A stretch of DNA of 64,000 nt from Ovis canadensis (Eukaryota > Chordata > Mammalia > Artiodactyla > Bovidae). The notes beneath the pieces are model-generated. The model was not told where the DNA came from. It ran no database searches and saw only the letters and a list, made by a program, of their open reading frames with translations. The position numbers and the translations under genes are program-made. The stretch lies in NCBI RefSeq assembly GCF_042477335.2, contig NC_091263.1:74946501-75010500 (forward strand). The letters are read 5' to 3'. Of this stretch, positions 14,589 through 25,670 are shown in pieces. Position 1 is the first letter of the stretch, and every line of letters starts with the position of its first letter.

Positions 14589-15894
14589 CCCCGGACAGTC
14601 GTCTGCACGCTGGCCCCACGCTCTCATCCATAAAGTGCGGTGACGGTCAGCTCTACAGTGTGAGCGTCATTTCCTCGCGTTGACCCCCAAATACGCTCAG
14701 GCATCTGGGATACCCGGGTGGCGATACTCTGGAGTCCTGCTTCAGGGGAGCGCGCGTGAAGGCGGACCACCTAGTCTCATTAGGGGCGCCTTTTTGCCAC
14801 GGCTGCGCCCGGAGGAGGGGCAGGAAGGGGCAGTCTTTCCACCCTGACTGAGACAGTCTAGGAAGGGTGCTCAGGCAGGGCTTACAGCTCAGCAGAGTCT
14901 AAAATGCTGGTGCCACCTGTGTGCGTTAGGAAGCGGTGTGTGTGCGCGTACGTAGGGGGGCACGCCTGTGTGCTGCAGTGGACACGCCTGTCACAACTTG
15001 GGTAGAAAAGCACGCACACCAGGGCGGCGGCGGCCCCAGGCACAGGGCTTGGCTGAGCTGGTGTGGCTTTAGCGCTTGGCCCAGGCAGAGTGAAAGGACA
15101 GGTTTTCCGCAGTATCACTGCCCCCCCTCGAGCCAGCACATGGCAACCCCCCAGGGTGTCTGCGCTCCTTACTCCGGTCCCCCCCAGCCTCTGACACCTG
15201 TGCCCTGCTGGGAAGGTGATCCAGGCTCAAGACCAGACCACCTCAGACCCCAGAACAAGTGCCAAAAGGAGACACAAACCCATATTTCACAAAGTAACAA
15301 CGCATTCATTTCAAGCCATGAGCCCCTGCTCACCATGGTCCGGTCTAGTCTGCTCCTATATTGCCTACTGGGCTCTGCTGATGGTGGACCACCGAGCACC
15401 TGGCTGGACTGAGGCCAAGAAGGAGCCAGAACAGGCCCCCCTCCCCCGCCGGGTGCACCACGTGGTGGGGTCCTCAGGGTGCCCAGGTGGCCGGTCACCG
15501 CCCACTGAGGCCGAGACAAGGCCTGTCCGGTCCTAGGTCTGGGCGTGGGGCGGGCGGGGGTGGGCGTCTCTCCTTGGCGGGGCCGCAGTGACCAGGGCAG
15601 GTGAGATGGGGAGGGCCCCGGGGGGCTCGGAGGCCAGCGCAGAGCCAGCATTCTAGTCTTGTGCTATGGTTAGGCTCAGGACAGACGACGAAACACAGAC
15701 GCTCGCAAGCTAGAAACCTACTATTCCGTCCTCCGGGGTCCTGGGGACGCACCCGCCAGCCAGGGTGCTTCGACGAGGCCGGCATCAGGCACGCAGGGGT
15801 CCAGCCCCTGGAGGTGAGGCGGGCTGTGCGCCAGGACGCCGTCCGCCCGGCGGGGCGAGGACAGGGCCGTCTCGGCGTGCACCCCGACCGCCGG
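14589..15894. other. Convergent intergenic region between C3orf22 and CHST13
   Basis: C3orf22 (plus) and CHST13 (minus) end facing each other here, so this holds both 3'UTRs. A CATAAA at about 14629 is a weak poly(A) signal candidate for C3orf22. I found no clear AATAAA on the minus strand for CHST13. No other gene or repeat is evident. Confidence 0.5.
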
Positions 15895-18800
15895 CTAGCG
15901 CAGCCGCAGGTAGGAGGGGACGGAGTAGTTGAAGAGCAGGAAGTCCATTTTGTAGAGGCCGAAGAGGCGCCGCTGGTAGAAGGGGCTGATGTCGCGGAAG
16001 AGGCGCTCGGCCCGGTCGCGCGCGGCGGCCCGGGCCCCCGGGGGCGGCTCCGGGAAGCGCAGGCCGGGCGCGCCCGCGAGGCCCAGCACGAAGGCCGCGT
16101 CCTCAGCCAGCGTCTCGAACTTGCCCACCACGTCGTAGCGCAGGCTGCACGGGTGGCAGAGCGCGTGGGCGCGCTCCCAGTGCTCGTTCAGGGGCCCGTC
16201 GCGGCGCGTGCGCGGGTCCAGCAGGTAGGCCAGGAACTCGGCGAAGTGCACGTCGTGGCCGCGGGCCAGCGCGTCTGGGCTCGGGCGCGGTCGCAGGCGC
16301 CGCACGATGTCGGTGCCGAAGCGGCGCTGGAAGGCGGCGCCCCAGGGCCGCTGCAGCTTGTTGCGGTAGGCCGAGGCCAGGCGCTCGAAGGGCTCGCGTA
16401 CGAAGAGGAAGGCCAGGTAGGTGCGCAGACGCCGGTTGACCTCGGCCGGGCTGAAGTCAGCCAGCGAGGGCAGGCGGCCGGGCGCGTGCGCGTCGGGCGC
16501 GGGGATGGCGCGCGGGTCCCCGGGGCCGCGGCCGCTCAGCGCCAGCAGCACGCGCTTCCAGTTGGTGCAGGCCACCTTGGGCACGTAGCAGTAGAGCAGG
16601 CCGCGCGCGTCGTCCACCAGCACGTGCCGCAGGTCCTCGGGCCGCAGCAGACGCTGCCGCCGGCTGTGGCGGCCGCAGGCGCGGCGCAGCAGCTCTCGCC
16701 GCTGCCGGTGCACCTCGGCCAAGGCGGAGCGCGGGCCCTGCGGGGCCAGGGCCACGGAGGGAGCCCGGGTGAGCTGCCGTGAGCCCACCCCGGCCGAGGG
16801 GCGGGGAGGATGCGGCTGATCGCGCGCAGGTCCTTACTGCCGCCCCCACGCCCACCGCTCCGCCCCGCCCCAGGGAGGGTCTCCGCCTACACCAGGCCCC
16901 TTCCATCAGCACCACAAGGGCAGAGGTCCAGGTGAGGCTCCTGCGCTGATCGAGCAGGGCCCGAGCCGGCAGGTGCTCAGTAGTGCTGAGGGCGCCTTCA
17001 GGGGCGTGTGTGAGCTGGGCCTGTGGGCTCAGTTGGCGCACACTGGGGACAGCATATGGCCCCTCAGGCCTGGGGGTGGGGGGCGGCATGCCCGGCCCAT
17101 CTCCCCGTCCCAGCGGCACTGAGCCTGGGGCTTCCCTTCGCGTCCCTCCTGCTGTGGGTGGCACGCAGCCCACTGCTCATTATGTCCCCCACGCGGAACG
17201 CTGCAGCACAGAGCCCAGCATAGTCCACACCTGGACGCCCCCAGGTCTCTCCGCCTGCCCCCAGCGTTCGCCCCGCAACGGCCCGGCCTTCGCTCCCTGG
17301 CCAGAGCCGGAGGCGGCCGCAGCCCCTGGACAGCAGGTCCACGCGGGCTACGGCCGCTGCGGCTGGAGGCAGCACGGGGAGGGGTCCGCCTACCTGGTCC
17401 AGGTCGTAGAGCGTCTGCAAGGGGCTCCTCCTCTTCCCACTAAACCAGCTAGTGCCCACGGCGTTGCTCTGGAACACTGGGGGCAAGGGAGAGGCGTTCG
17501 CCGTGGCACCAGACTGGCCGTGGCCCTAGGGGCTTGGCCGACTCGCCTGGGCACACTGCATCCACCGCTGGGCCTCAGTGCCCCCACGTCCCGCCTGCCT
17601 CGGGGGTCACTGACAGACCAGGTCCCTGTCACCAGGGCAGGGAGCCTGCCCTCCAGAGCTGCAGGGGGCTTGGGCGGGAGCAAACAATGGGAAAAGGGGA
17701 AACCACCGCCCTCTAGGAAGGCCCTGACCACCCAGCACCACTTGCCTCCACCAAACACCCTGCCTCTGCCAGCCACGGCCATGCAGCCTGAGGGTGAGGG
17801 CCCAGTGGGGAGGCTGGGCCAGCCTCTCCCCTCCCTGGAGGGCAGGCAGCAGCAGGGGTCGGCAGCAGCTGGGGCTGGCGACAGCGGGGGCCGGTGGCAG
17901 CGGGGGTCGCACCGCCAAGCTGCCGGGTTGGGTGGCAGCGCAGGTGACCAGGTCAAGTGGCCTCTGGGGACGCCTGCCGGGGCTCCTCCCCCTCCTGCTG
18001 GGGTGTGTCCCGCCTCCCAGTACATTCAGGGTTCACTGGCAGCGTCCAGGTGTGGGGACGCTCTCTATCTCAGCACTGTATCCCTCAGTCTTCTCCAAAC
18101 TGCCACAGCCTCGTATTTGTCTTAGATATGATTCTACTTACCAATAAGATATAACAGGTTTTAATGCCTTTAAAAATATCACCCAAATTGTCAAGTCTTT
18201 GGTTAGACTGATCAAGAAAAAAAGAATGAAGAGTCGAATTACAAAAAAATGGAAATGAAAGAGGTGATGTTAGTACTGGACCTTATAGAAAGAGGGCTTC
18301 CCCGGCGGCTCAGACGGTAAAGAATCTACAGTTGAGGAGATCCAGGTTTGATGGTTGGATCGGGAAGGTCCCCTGGACAATGAATGGCAGCCCACTCCAG
18401 TACTCTTGCCTGGAGAATCCCGTGGACAGAGGAGCCTGGCGGGCTACATCCATGGGGTCACAGAGAGTCGGACACGGCTGAGCGCCTAACAGTCTGACTG
18501 TCATAGAAACAACGTAGCTGCGAGCACTGCATGTGACTGAGGAGCGTCCATTTAAATGCGCTCAATGGCTGTTAATAAAGTGTCGGATTCATAGGGATAT
18601 GCAATATTCACAAGGATATCTTTAATAATTCAGAATCACGTTAGGAAATAATAAATTCATAAGAAAAAGGAAGCTTTCAATGATCCTTGGCTTTCAACAA
18701 AATGAGGAGTCTTAAAATGCTGCCAGGATTCAAGAGTTTTCCTGAAGACAAATCTTTGGCAAACAAGCGAACTTGAACAGTTTGGTGAACTGCTGCGTTG

Positions 18801-21800
18801 GCAGACTGACCACAGGCAGTGGTTCCCAAACTTGAGCGGGCACGGGGCCTGCTGAAACGCGGGTGGCCTGGCCCACGTCCAGAGGTTCTGGCCCCCTGGG
18901 TGGGGCCCGTGGTCTGCACGCTGACAGTCCAGGCTGCTGAGGCCTGGGAGCCCCCTGAGCACTGCTGAGCACTGCCTGGGGGACTTGGTTAAAGGAAGAA
19001 GTCAGTGAGAGGGAGACCAGCCTTGCCGGGCCTGCAGACCCCTCCCGTGTGCACCTCTGGCAGCCCAAGGGCCCCTGCCCACTCCAGTGTCCCCAGAATA
19101 AGGGCCAGGCTCGGCTGTGACCAGGGCTTTTGGAGGGGTGAGGCCCACAGGGCCTGCCTGTGTCCTCGGGATCATCAGTGACCCGCAAGACAAGCCACCC
19201 TCCTCTGGCCGCCCGCTGGCAGGGAGGCCCCAGGACCTGCTGGCCCCATGCTAGCCGGGCGCCCCCACAGCCCTGGGAGGAGGGCTCTGCCTCACCTCTT
19301 TCCGGTGAGGTTAGAGGCCCTGAGTGGGGACGGAGCAAGGCTGGTGCCCCCCGGGGGGGCAGGCAGAGCAACAAACCAGGCCGCCTCTACCCAAGGCCCA
19401 CGGCTCAGAAACACCCAGCCTATTGGAAGCAGCAGCTCTTGGGTGGAGCCTCTCCTTTCCCACCCAGACCGAAGCCCGAGGGAAAGCGGGTCCCACACCA
19501 GCCCCCAAGAGCCGGGGCAGTGATTATGGGGCTGGGCCGCCCCTGCCCGGCTCCACCCCTTCAGTGCAGGAGCAGAACCCTGATCCGGTGGGCGGGCAGG
19601 CCGGCGTGGAGGAGGATGAAAGGTCCGTGGGTCCAGCCCCCCCAAGCCCCCCACAGCGGGAGGCCGGGGCTCTGAGGGTAGGGCGGTCCCCAAAGGGCCC
19701 CATGGGGCTTCCTGCAGCCTCCTGCCCCCTCGCCCCAGTCCCCCGCCTGTGTCCTCAGCCCCCGAGTCCCTCCCCGAGCCTCCAGGTCCCAGGCCTCCCA
19801 GCAGAGGGCCAGGGAGCAGACTGGGCCAGCCCAGGGCAGCCACTTGGGCAAAACCACAAGCGGGCTCTGCTTTGACAAAGGAAACAAAAATAGCAGGAGG
19901 TTAGAGAGAGAGGGAGAGAGAGGAGGCGAGGAGGAGGGAGGGACTGAGTGGTGTCAGAGACAGAGCTTCCCCGGAGGGCAGGGATGGAGGCTGGGAGAAG
20001 GGGAAACAGACACGCGGGAAAGCAGTCTGGAGTAGCTCAGAGCGAACCAGCTGGGTGTGAAGGGCTGGCAGGCCGAGGGAGGAGCTGCCCGCAATCTGGG
20101 GGTGCCCAGTGGGCCAGCCCCGGCCTCCCAGGCCCGCTGCACGTGGGCTGGCATGTCCCGGTCAGCACAGGAGTGGCCGGGAGACTGGGGAGCAGGCAGG
20201 AACGCACGGCGCCCCTGCTCTGCTCACTGACACCGTGCCCCCAGGGGTCGGAACTACTGTTCTCCCATTTGACAGATGGGAAAACTGAGGCTCAAAGAGG
20301 CAAAGAAACATGTTGAGGCCTCCCAGCAAGCAAGGGGCCAGGAGCGGCTTGGCGCCAGGCCCCGGTGAGAGCATGTCCTTGGCTGCTGAGGCCTCCTGGA
20401 CCCACTGTGCCCGCACACCATCCTGCCCGCCCTCACAGCACCAGGGGCTGGGGGCAGCATGCCCCATGGGCAGCCAAAAGCAAGCCCACCCTAAGGACAG
20501 GCCCGGTGCAGCCACACTGGGCTCCTCGGGGCTGGCCCTGCAGGACGCTGTGCTGGGTGACCCCCAGCCTGGGGAGCAGAGGTTACCACACAGTTTTCTG
20601 GTTAATAAGTTCCAGCCAGGCCAGTGTTGCAAGAGCAGGCCGTCCGAGCAGCACAGCCCGGCCGGGTCAGCACCCCCCGCTGACCTGCAGGCCCTCCAGG
20701 GGTCAAACCCTTCAGAAGGAAAAATCGATTCTGCCTTTTTCTCTTGGAAGAGTCGTGACCTCTCCACCCTGAGCTCCGCAGCCCCCGGCACAGAGCCCTG
20801 ATTGGGTGGATCGCTCTGCGCGGGACGGTCAGACTTCACTCCCGCCTCGGGCACCAGGAGCTGGCAGAGCCCAGGCCACGGCCTCCTGCTGGCCGCCAGT
20901 GAGTCCCGCTCCCTCCAGGGCCTGCCCGGGTCCCCCGCCCCCTCGCTCAGCACCAGCCTCACTGCTGTCCTGCCGCTCTGCGAACACCGGTGCCCTCTGC
21001 CTGGGCTGCTTCTCCAGAAACCTCTCCTCTTCCGGGCTAAGACTTCTTGTTCGGATCTCAACTCAAACATCCCTCCAGAAAGGGGGCCTCTCCAGTGGCC
21101 AGACTGCTGTTCGTTTATTCAGGGCACTCGTTGCTACTGAGGCCATCTGATTCACGTGGCAGCTGTCTGTGTGCCCCAGGGGGAGTCGGCTCAGCGAGGA
21201 GGGACCGCCCTGTTTTCCTGTAACCCCGGGACCTCGCCTGGCATCCGGGTTACTGTTCAGTCGCTCAGTCGTGTCCGACCCTTTGTGACCCCATGGACTG
21301 CAGCACACCAGGCTTCCCTGTCCTTCACCATCTCCCAGAGTTTGCTCAAACTTCTGTCCATTGAGTCAATGATGCCGTCCAACCATCTCATCCTCTGTCG
21401 TCCCCTTCTCCTCCCACCTTCAATCTTTCCTAGCATCAGGGTCTTCTCCAGTGAGTTGGTAGTATTAAAGACTGGTAGCCCTTCTGGGCCATGTGGAGAG
21501 CACCCCAATTCCTAGCCTGCCACACAAGGCCACTCATGAGTGGACCTCAACCTACCTTCCTTCCTGGCCTCCACCGCTGCTCATATGCACACACACTGCC
21601 ACACACACACTCACACCCGGAAAAGGCAAGGTCAGGACAGGCCTCTGCCTGGGCACCTCCAGACCTCCGGGGCCTCTGCAGCCCGCGGGTCAGCGGCCCA
21701 CGGCCCCTCGGCCTCTGGAGTGAGTCAAGTCGCAGCACATGCTGGAGCAGGCACTCCGCACGGCTGGCACAGCGGGCTGCCTGTTTCCCACACCCGACCC

Positions 21801-22308
21801 TGAGGAGGGTGCTCCGGACGAGTCCTTCCTGGTGCAAAGTGCGGTGCCAAGAGGGACCCACCTGGACCGGAGCGTCCCACCCGCGGCTGTGGACACTGGG
21901 GAGGGGGGAGCTTCCAGGCGCGAAGTGGGACCAGGCGAAGGAGGCAAAAGACCCGGGTGGCCTAATGCCCTCCTCGGCCCACCGCTCACCTGGTCCCTGG
22001 ACAGAGGCTGGGAGCTCCGGACCGTCCCCCTCCCGGCCTTGGGAGACCGCATCGCGAGCCCTTGCGAGGACCCGGGACGCGGGCGCAGCTTTGAGTCTTT
22101 CTGAGCGCCCCCTCCCCGCGCCTCCCCCGTGCCCTAGCCCGAGAGGAGACCAAAGGCGCCCCCACCCGGTCGCGTGCCGCCCCCCCCCCACCCGCCGCGG
22201 CAGGCACTCACCCGGGCGCAGGGCGCGGGGCGCGGCGCCCAGGAGCAGGAGCGCGGCGCCCAGACACGCGGCCGCCAGCGCTCGCCGCCGCCAGCAGCGC
22301 CTCGCCAT
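15895..22308 (-). CDS. CHST13: CHST13, carbohydrate (chondroitin 4) sulfotransferase 13
   Basis: Minus-strand coding exons are 22308-22212, 17476-17394 and 16737-15895, with a phase-1 first intron and phase-0 second intron. The product is 340 residues (human about 341). This is a Golgi type II enzyme (C4ST-3) that transfers sulfate from PAPS to position 4 of GalNAc in chondroitin. A basic start (MARRCWRRR) and a hydrophobic anchor at residues 11-26 precede a short stem ([11 protein letters not shown], about 50-60). The PAPS 5'-phosphosulfate loop is [10 protein letters not shown] at 113-122. The 3'-phosphate site is [14 protein letters not shown] at 173-186. The C-terminus contains [17 protein letters not shown] with a possible N-glycosylation site. 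The ATG at 22308 is chosen over the one at 22344 because MxRRCxRRR matches human. The last exon also carries a long antisense frame caused by high GC. Confidence 0.96.
16738..17393 (-). other. CHST13 intron 2
   Basis: GT is at 17393-17392 and AG at 16739-16738 on the minus strand. It is GC-rich, with no repeat or further exon seen. Confidence 0.85.
18200..18297 (+). mobile_element. L1 ORF2 fragment, sense
   Basis: The sequence 'ggttagactgatcaagaaaa' followed by 'gaatgaagagtcgaattaca' and 'gaaatgaaagaggtgatgtt' matches the L1 ORF2 stretch encoding RLxKKKxEDSNYxNxxxNEREDxTTD. A Bov-tA interrupts it at about 18297. Confidence 0.75.
18297..18500 (+). mobile_element. Bov-tA SINE, full length or nearly so
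   Basis: It starts 'gggcttccccggcggctcag', has the 'gggaaggtcccctggacaat' B-box side, 'gcccactccagtactcttgc', 'ctggagaatcccgtggacag', and a 'cacagagagtcggacacggc' tail. A short ATAGAAA on both sides (about 18286 and 18504) looks like its target-site duplication within L1. Confidence 0.92.
18818..18960. mobile_element. MER5-like DNA transposon remnant
   Basis: It begins 'caggcagtggttcccaaact' and contains 'ccagaggttctggccccctg' then 'ggtggggcccgtggtctgca', which follows the MER5A (hAT-Charlie non-autonomous) pattern with CAGTGGTTC at the terminus. Strongly diverged. Confidence 0.6.
20240..20345 (+). mobile_element. MIR SINE core
   Basis: The sequence 'ctcccatttgacagatggga' followed by 'aaactgaggctcaaagaggc' is the classical MIR core. 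Ancient mammalian SINE in CHST13 intron 1. Confidence 0.8.
20940..21140. mobile_element. L2 LINE 3' fragment
   Basis: The sequence 'tgccctctgcctgggctgct' followed by 'ctcaactcaaacatccctcc' and 'agaaagggggcctct' matches the L2 3' region pattern of diverged mammalian L2. Confidence 0.6.
21252..21470 (-). mobile_element. BovB LINE 3' end, antisense
   Basis: The reverse complement of the BovB 3' end is well preserved: 'gttcagtcgctcagtcgtgt', 'atggactgcagcacaccagg', 'atgatgccgtccaaccatct', 'cagcatcagggtcttctcca'. On the minus strand it reads [27 protein letters not shown], a hallmark of the BovB protein tail (residues shown are contiguous in the frame but not a host gene). Confidence 0.92.
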
Positions 22309-22700
22309 GCTTGCCCGGAGCGCGCCGCGCTCGGCCGGGCCCAATGGGGCCCGCGCTGGAGTGGGACCCGGGGCGCGACCTCCGTCCCGCCCCTGGACCC
22401 GCCCACGGGCTCTTGCTCAGACCGAACCCGAAACCCAGGGCCGCCCAGGATCCGCGCACCAGGGCCGCGCTTGGATCCGGACCCGGGACCCTCCCGGCGG
22501 CCTGTACACCACTCCACCCCCGAAGCGCGGGGATGCGAGGGCTTTGCTGTCTGGAGGCGGGCCGGGGCTGGGGTGGGGGGTGGACTAGTCCAGTCTGCCC
22601 GGCCCCTACTCCGTCCAGCGGGGCAGTGAGCAGCCGCCCAGGGCGCGAAGGGTGGAGACCGGCGGAGAAGCCCTGTTGCCGTCAAGGTTTCGCCCGCTTC
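22000..22700 (-). promoter_or_regulatory. CpG-rich promoter region of CHST13
   Basis: Dense CG dinucleotides and several GC-box-like 'cccgccc' and 'gggcgc' words surround exon 1 and the ATG at 22308. No TATA box is visible. The position just upstream of a minus-strand gene makes a CpG-island promoter the likely reading. Confidence 0.6.
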
Positions 22701-25670
22701 CTTCCGCTCGCCCGGGCGCCCTCCTCCGCTGACACCGAGCAGCCTCATCACAGTGGGTCGGGGCCGGATGTCCCCTTTGCTCCTTTGCTGCGTGAAGCCG
22801 CCAGTACGAGACCCTCGCTGACGCCCCCAGCCCCAGGATCAGGCCAAGAGGGCCTCTCCCACACCGGAGCCCACCCTTCAGCCTTGCTCTCCACCCGGGT
22901 CTCCAGGTTCTGGCTTGCAGGAGGCAGCCAGACCGGGGGCGAGGCTGAGACGGGGGTCTCCTTCCGCCTCTGGACATCAGGACTCCTGTTCTTTGCCTCC
23001 TCCCCACAACTGCTGCAGACCCCAAGGGAGCACTCAGCTCGCTGAAGACTCTTGAGTGCAGGCTGGTGAGAGTGAATCCTGCCTTGAAAATGCACTTGTG
23101 CAGCACCCCAGGGGGCTGGGAGACACTCCAGACCCCAGGCTCCAGCTGCCCACAGCGTGTGCAGATCTGGGTGTGTGTGCGTGAACCAACCCTGAGCAGC
23201 ATGAGTGTGTGGGAAAGGGGTGCATCTCAACTGCTTCCAGCCCTGCCGGCTTCTACTTAACCTGCTGTGTGCGGTCAGGAGAGCTGCCTAGCCCTCTGCG
23301 CCCAGCTCCCTCGCGCAGTGGGATCGCACTAGGGCCCACTTCACCGTGCGGTGGGGACCGAACGAGACCCAGCAGACGCTCGGCATGGCACCTGGCACTC
23401 AGCCAGTGCCGGCTGCGGACTCGACCCTGGTGGTTAATACGTTACTCCTGTTAGTGTCTGGCAGGTGGCTCTGGCTTCTGTCAGGGTGGGGACATAAAAG
23501 TTCCTTCCCGTTACGTGCAAATCTATTTAAAGGACAATATTAAGTAAATAATGGTTCTGCTGCCTTAAAGACAGGGCTCCAGATTCTATCCTGGGTCTCA
23601 AAGAGCAGAGGGCAAGAAACAGCCCAGGACAGAGCAGGGGCGCTGTGTTGTGACTTTCCCGAGGCCCGGGACAGAGGGCCTTGGGGAGCGTCCAGCTCAC
23701 CTCAGAATAGCCTGAAGGCAGGGCTGCTGCTGCCCTGGGCCTGGGACCCAGATTCCGGGTCATCCACTTGCGCAGCTGGTTCCGAACCTCCCCTACTATC
23801 TGCGTGAGGACCTGGGTTCTCTGCAGTCCCAGCCGCAGGCACCCTTAGGCAGGCGTCCTGGTCCCTGTGCTGCCACCTGGTGGCCACGTCTAGAACACCA
23901 TCTCTGCCCGCCCAGTCCAGGAACGTCCAGGAGGCCCCCAGGGCCGCACTGGGTCTTGGGGTGGAAGGGCCCACATGCCCAGGGCTGGGGTGGGCACGGG
24001 AGAAGGAGCGAGCGGGCACGACCATTGCAGCTCGTCAGTGGCTGTGAAGACAACAGGGGCGCATAGGGAGGCGCCCGGTGCTGAGATGAGTCCGCAGTAG
24101 ACAGCCATCGAGAAGACCCCGAAGGCAGAAGCCGGAGGGGCAGGCAGGGCGTCCCTGCTCCCAGCCTCTCGTGGCCACGCTGGGCCTCCCGGGGGACCAC
24201 GGCGGGCAGGGAGGGGGTGGGGCCCGGAGGGAGGCTGTGCACGGTCAGGAGCCGGGTGGCCTCGGGGTGCAGGCCCTGTGTTGAAAGTGGACGGATCAGC
24301 GGTCAGGGTGCGCAGAGAAGGCCCCCGGGCAGGAGAGTGGAAGCGGGGAGGAAGGGACGCAGGGGAGGGGCTGATGGCCCCGGGCGTGAGCTCTTGCCTG
24401 GCAGAGACGGGGGCCCAGCGTGGCCTGGGTGACGGTGCCAGGCGGGCAGGGCTGGGCTCTCGGTGCCGGTCGCGAGGGGCAAGGAATAGAGGCTGGCCCG
24501 GACAGGCTTGGGCCTGGGAGAGAATCCAGCGCGGGCACTCGATCCCGAAGAGGACGGACTTCATCCAGCGCCAGGGCCAGGGGCTCAGGCCCGGAGGCAC
24601 GCTGAGGGCCTGCGGCCTTGCTTGGCGCCTTGTCACTTCCGCATTTTTTACTTGGTCTGTCCGTGGAGCACAGTGTGAAAGCCCCAGAGTCCTCTGGGCC
24701 AACGTTGAGGCCGACGGCGGCTCCACTAGACTAGCTGTGGCCGTGGGCAGGCCCCGCACCCCGCGGAGCTCGACCTGCACCCCCACACGATGGACACTGA
24801 GCCCCGCAGGCTGGCCGCAGGGGCAGGGCGTTCAGCTGACGCCGGTGTCCCCGGGCGCAAACAGCGGGAGGCGCCAGCATCCTGCAGACGCGCCGGGCGT
24901 GGGTGCTCACACGCTGTGTGTGCGTTGGGACGGCGCCCAAGGCCGCGGGCTGGTCGGCAGCCGAGCTGGGTCCACACCCAGGGCTGCTGCCCACCCTCTA
25001 CCTGGGGTCACTGGGGCTCTAGGGCGCATCTTCCCAGCTCTGAGAGTGGCCCTGGGCCCCACCCGGAGCTGGAGGGAGCTAACGGGCACCCCCTGCCCCA
25101 GAGGTGGCGACGGGGTCTCCTGAGAGCCGGGGAGGCCTGCACCCCCGTGGGGCACCCCTTCCCCCAGAGGTGGCGACAGGGTCTCCTGAGAGCCGGGGAG
25201 GCCTGCACCCCCGAGGGGCAATACTGCCACCGCGTGGGCTCCGGCCAGCGTGTCACTCACCAGGCGGGAAGGAGGGAAATGGGGCGGCCGCACTCGGTAC
25301 CCCGGTCACGGGCCCCCCTCACTGGCACACATCGCCCCTGATGATGAGGCCGCCCCCCGAGACCGTGGGGCAGACCCAACCCAGAGACCCCTCTCCCCAT
25401 GGTGTGTCCCAGAAAACTCCCCGCGGGCCAGCACACTGCGGAGGGGACACACGGACCCTCCCCCGGCATCCCCGGCTCGAAGCCTGCCTCACCCCGGACC
25501 CTGCCCTCCGGTCAGCGCTGCCCTGACCCCGACCCTCACCCTGGCCCGGGGCCCAGAGAGGGCCGGAAGGGGTGGGCCCGCGGCCCGAGGGTCCCGCCCC
25601 GCCGGACAGGACGCCCGGTCTCTCCGCGGCCCCAGCACACAGCGGCCCTCTGCCCCAGCCTCCGCCAGCC
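22701..25670. other. Divergent intergenic region between CHST13 and UROC1
   Basis: About 3 kb separates the two start regions. It contains a 66-bp tandem duplication (25084-25219) and otherwise GC-rich sequence with no recognisable exon. I see no clear TATA box before the UROC1 ATG. Liver-factor sites may be present but I could not identify one with confidence. Confidence 0.5.
25084..25219. repeat. 66-bp tandem duplication, two copies
   Basis: The block containing 'ccagaggtggcgac' and 'gtctcctgagagccggggag' occurs at 25084-25149 and again from 25150, with only a few differences. It lies about 450-590 bases upstream of the UROC1 start codon. Confidence 0.93.

Larger units (their letters stand above)
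17477..22211 (-). other. CHST13 intron 1
   Basis: This 4.7 kb intron contains an L1 fragment with a nested Bov-tA (about 18200-18500), a MER5-like remnant (about 18818-18960), a MIR (about 20240-20345), an L2 fragment (about 20940-21140) and an antisense BovB 3' end (21252-21470). The remainder is GC-rich and unremarkable, with a short GA-rich stretch at about 19900-19945. Confidence 0.8.

Noticed and set aside
15601-16782. 393-codon plus-strand open frame over the last CHST13 exon
   Set aside because: Opposite strand of a GC-rich sulfotransferase exon whose own frame has clear PAPS motifs. The antisense translation is Gln/Gly/Arg-rich with no known match.
22306-22344. Upstream ATG at 22344 as the CHST13 start
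   Set aside because: It would add 12 residues with no counterpart in human CHST13, whose start aligns with the ATG at 22308.
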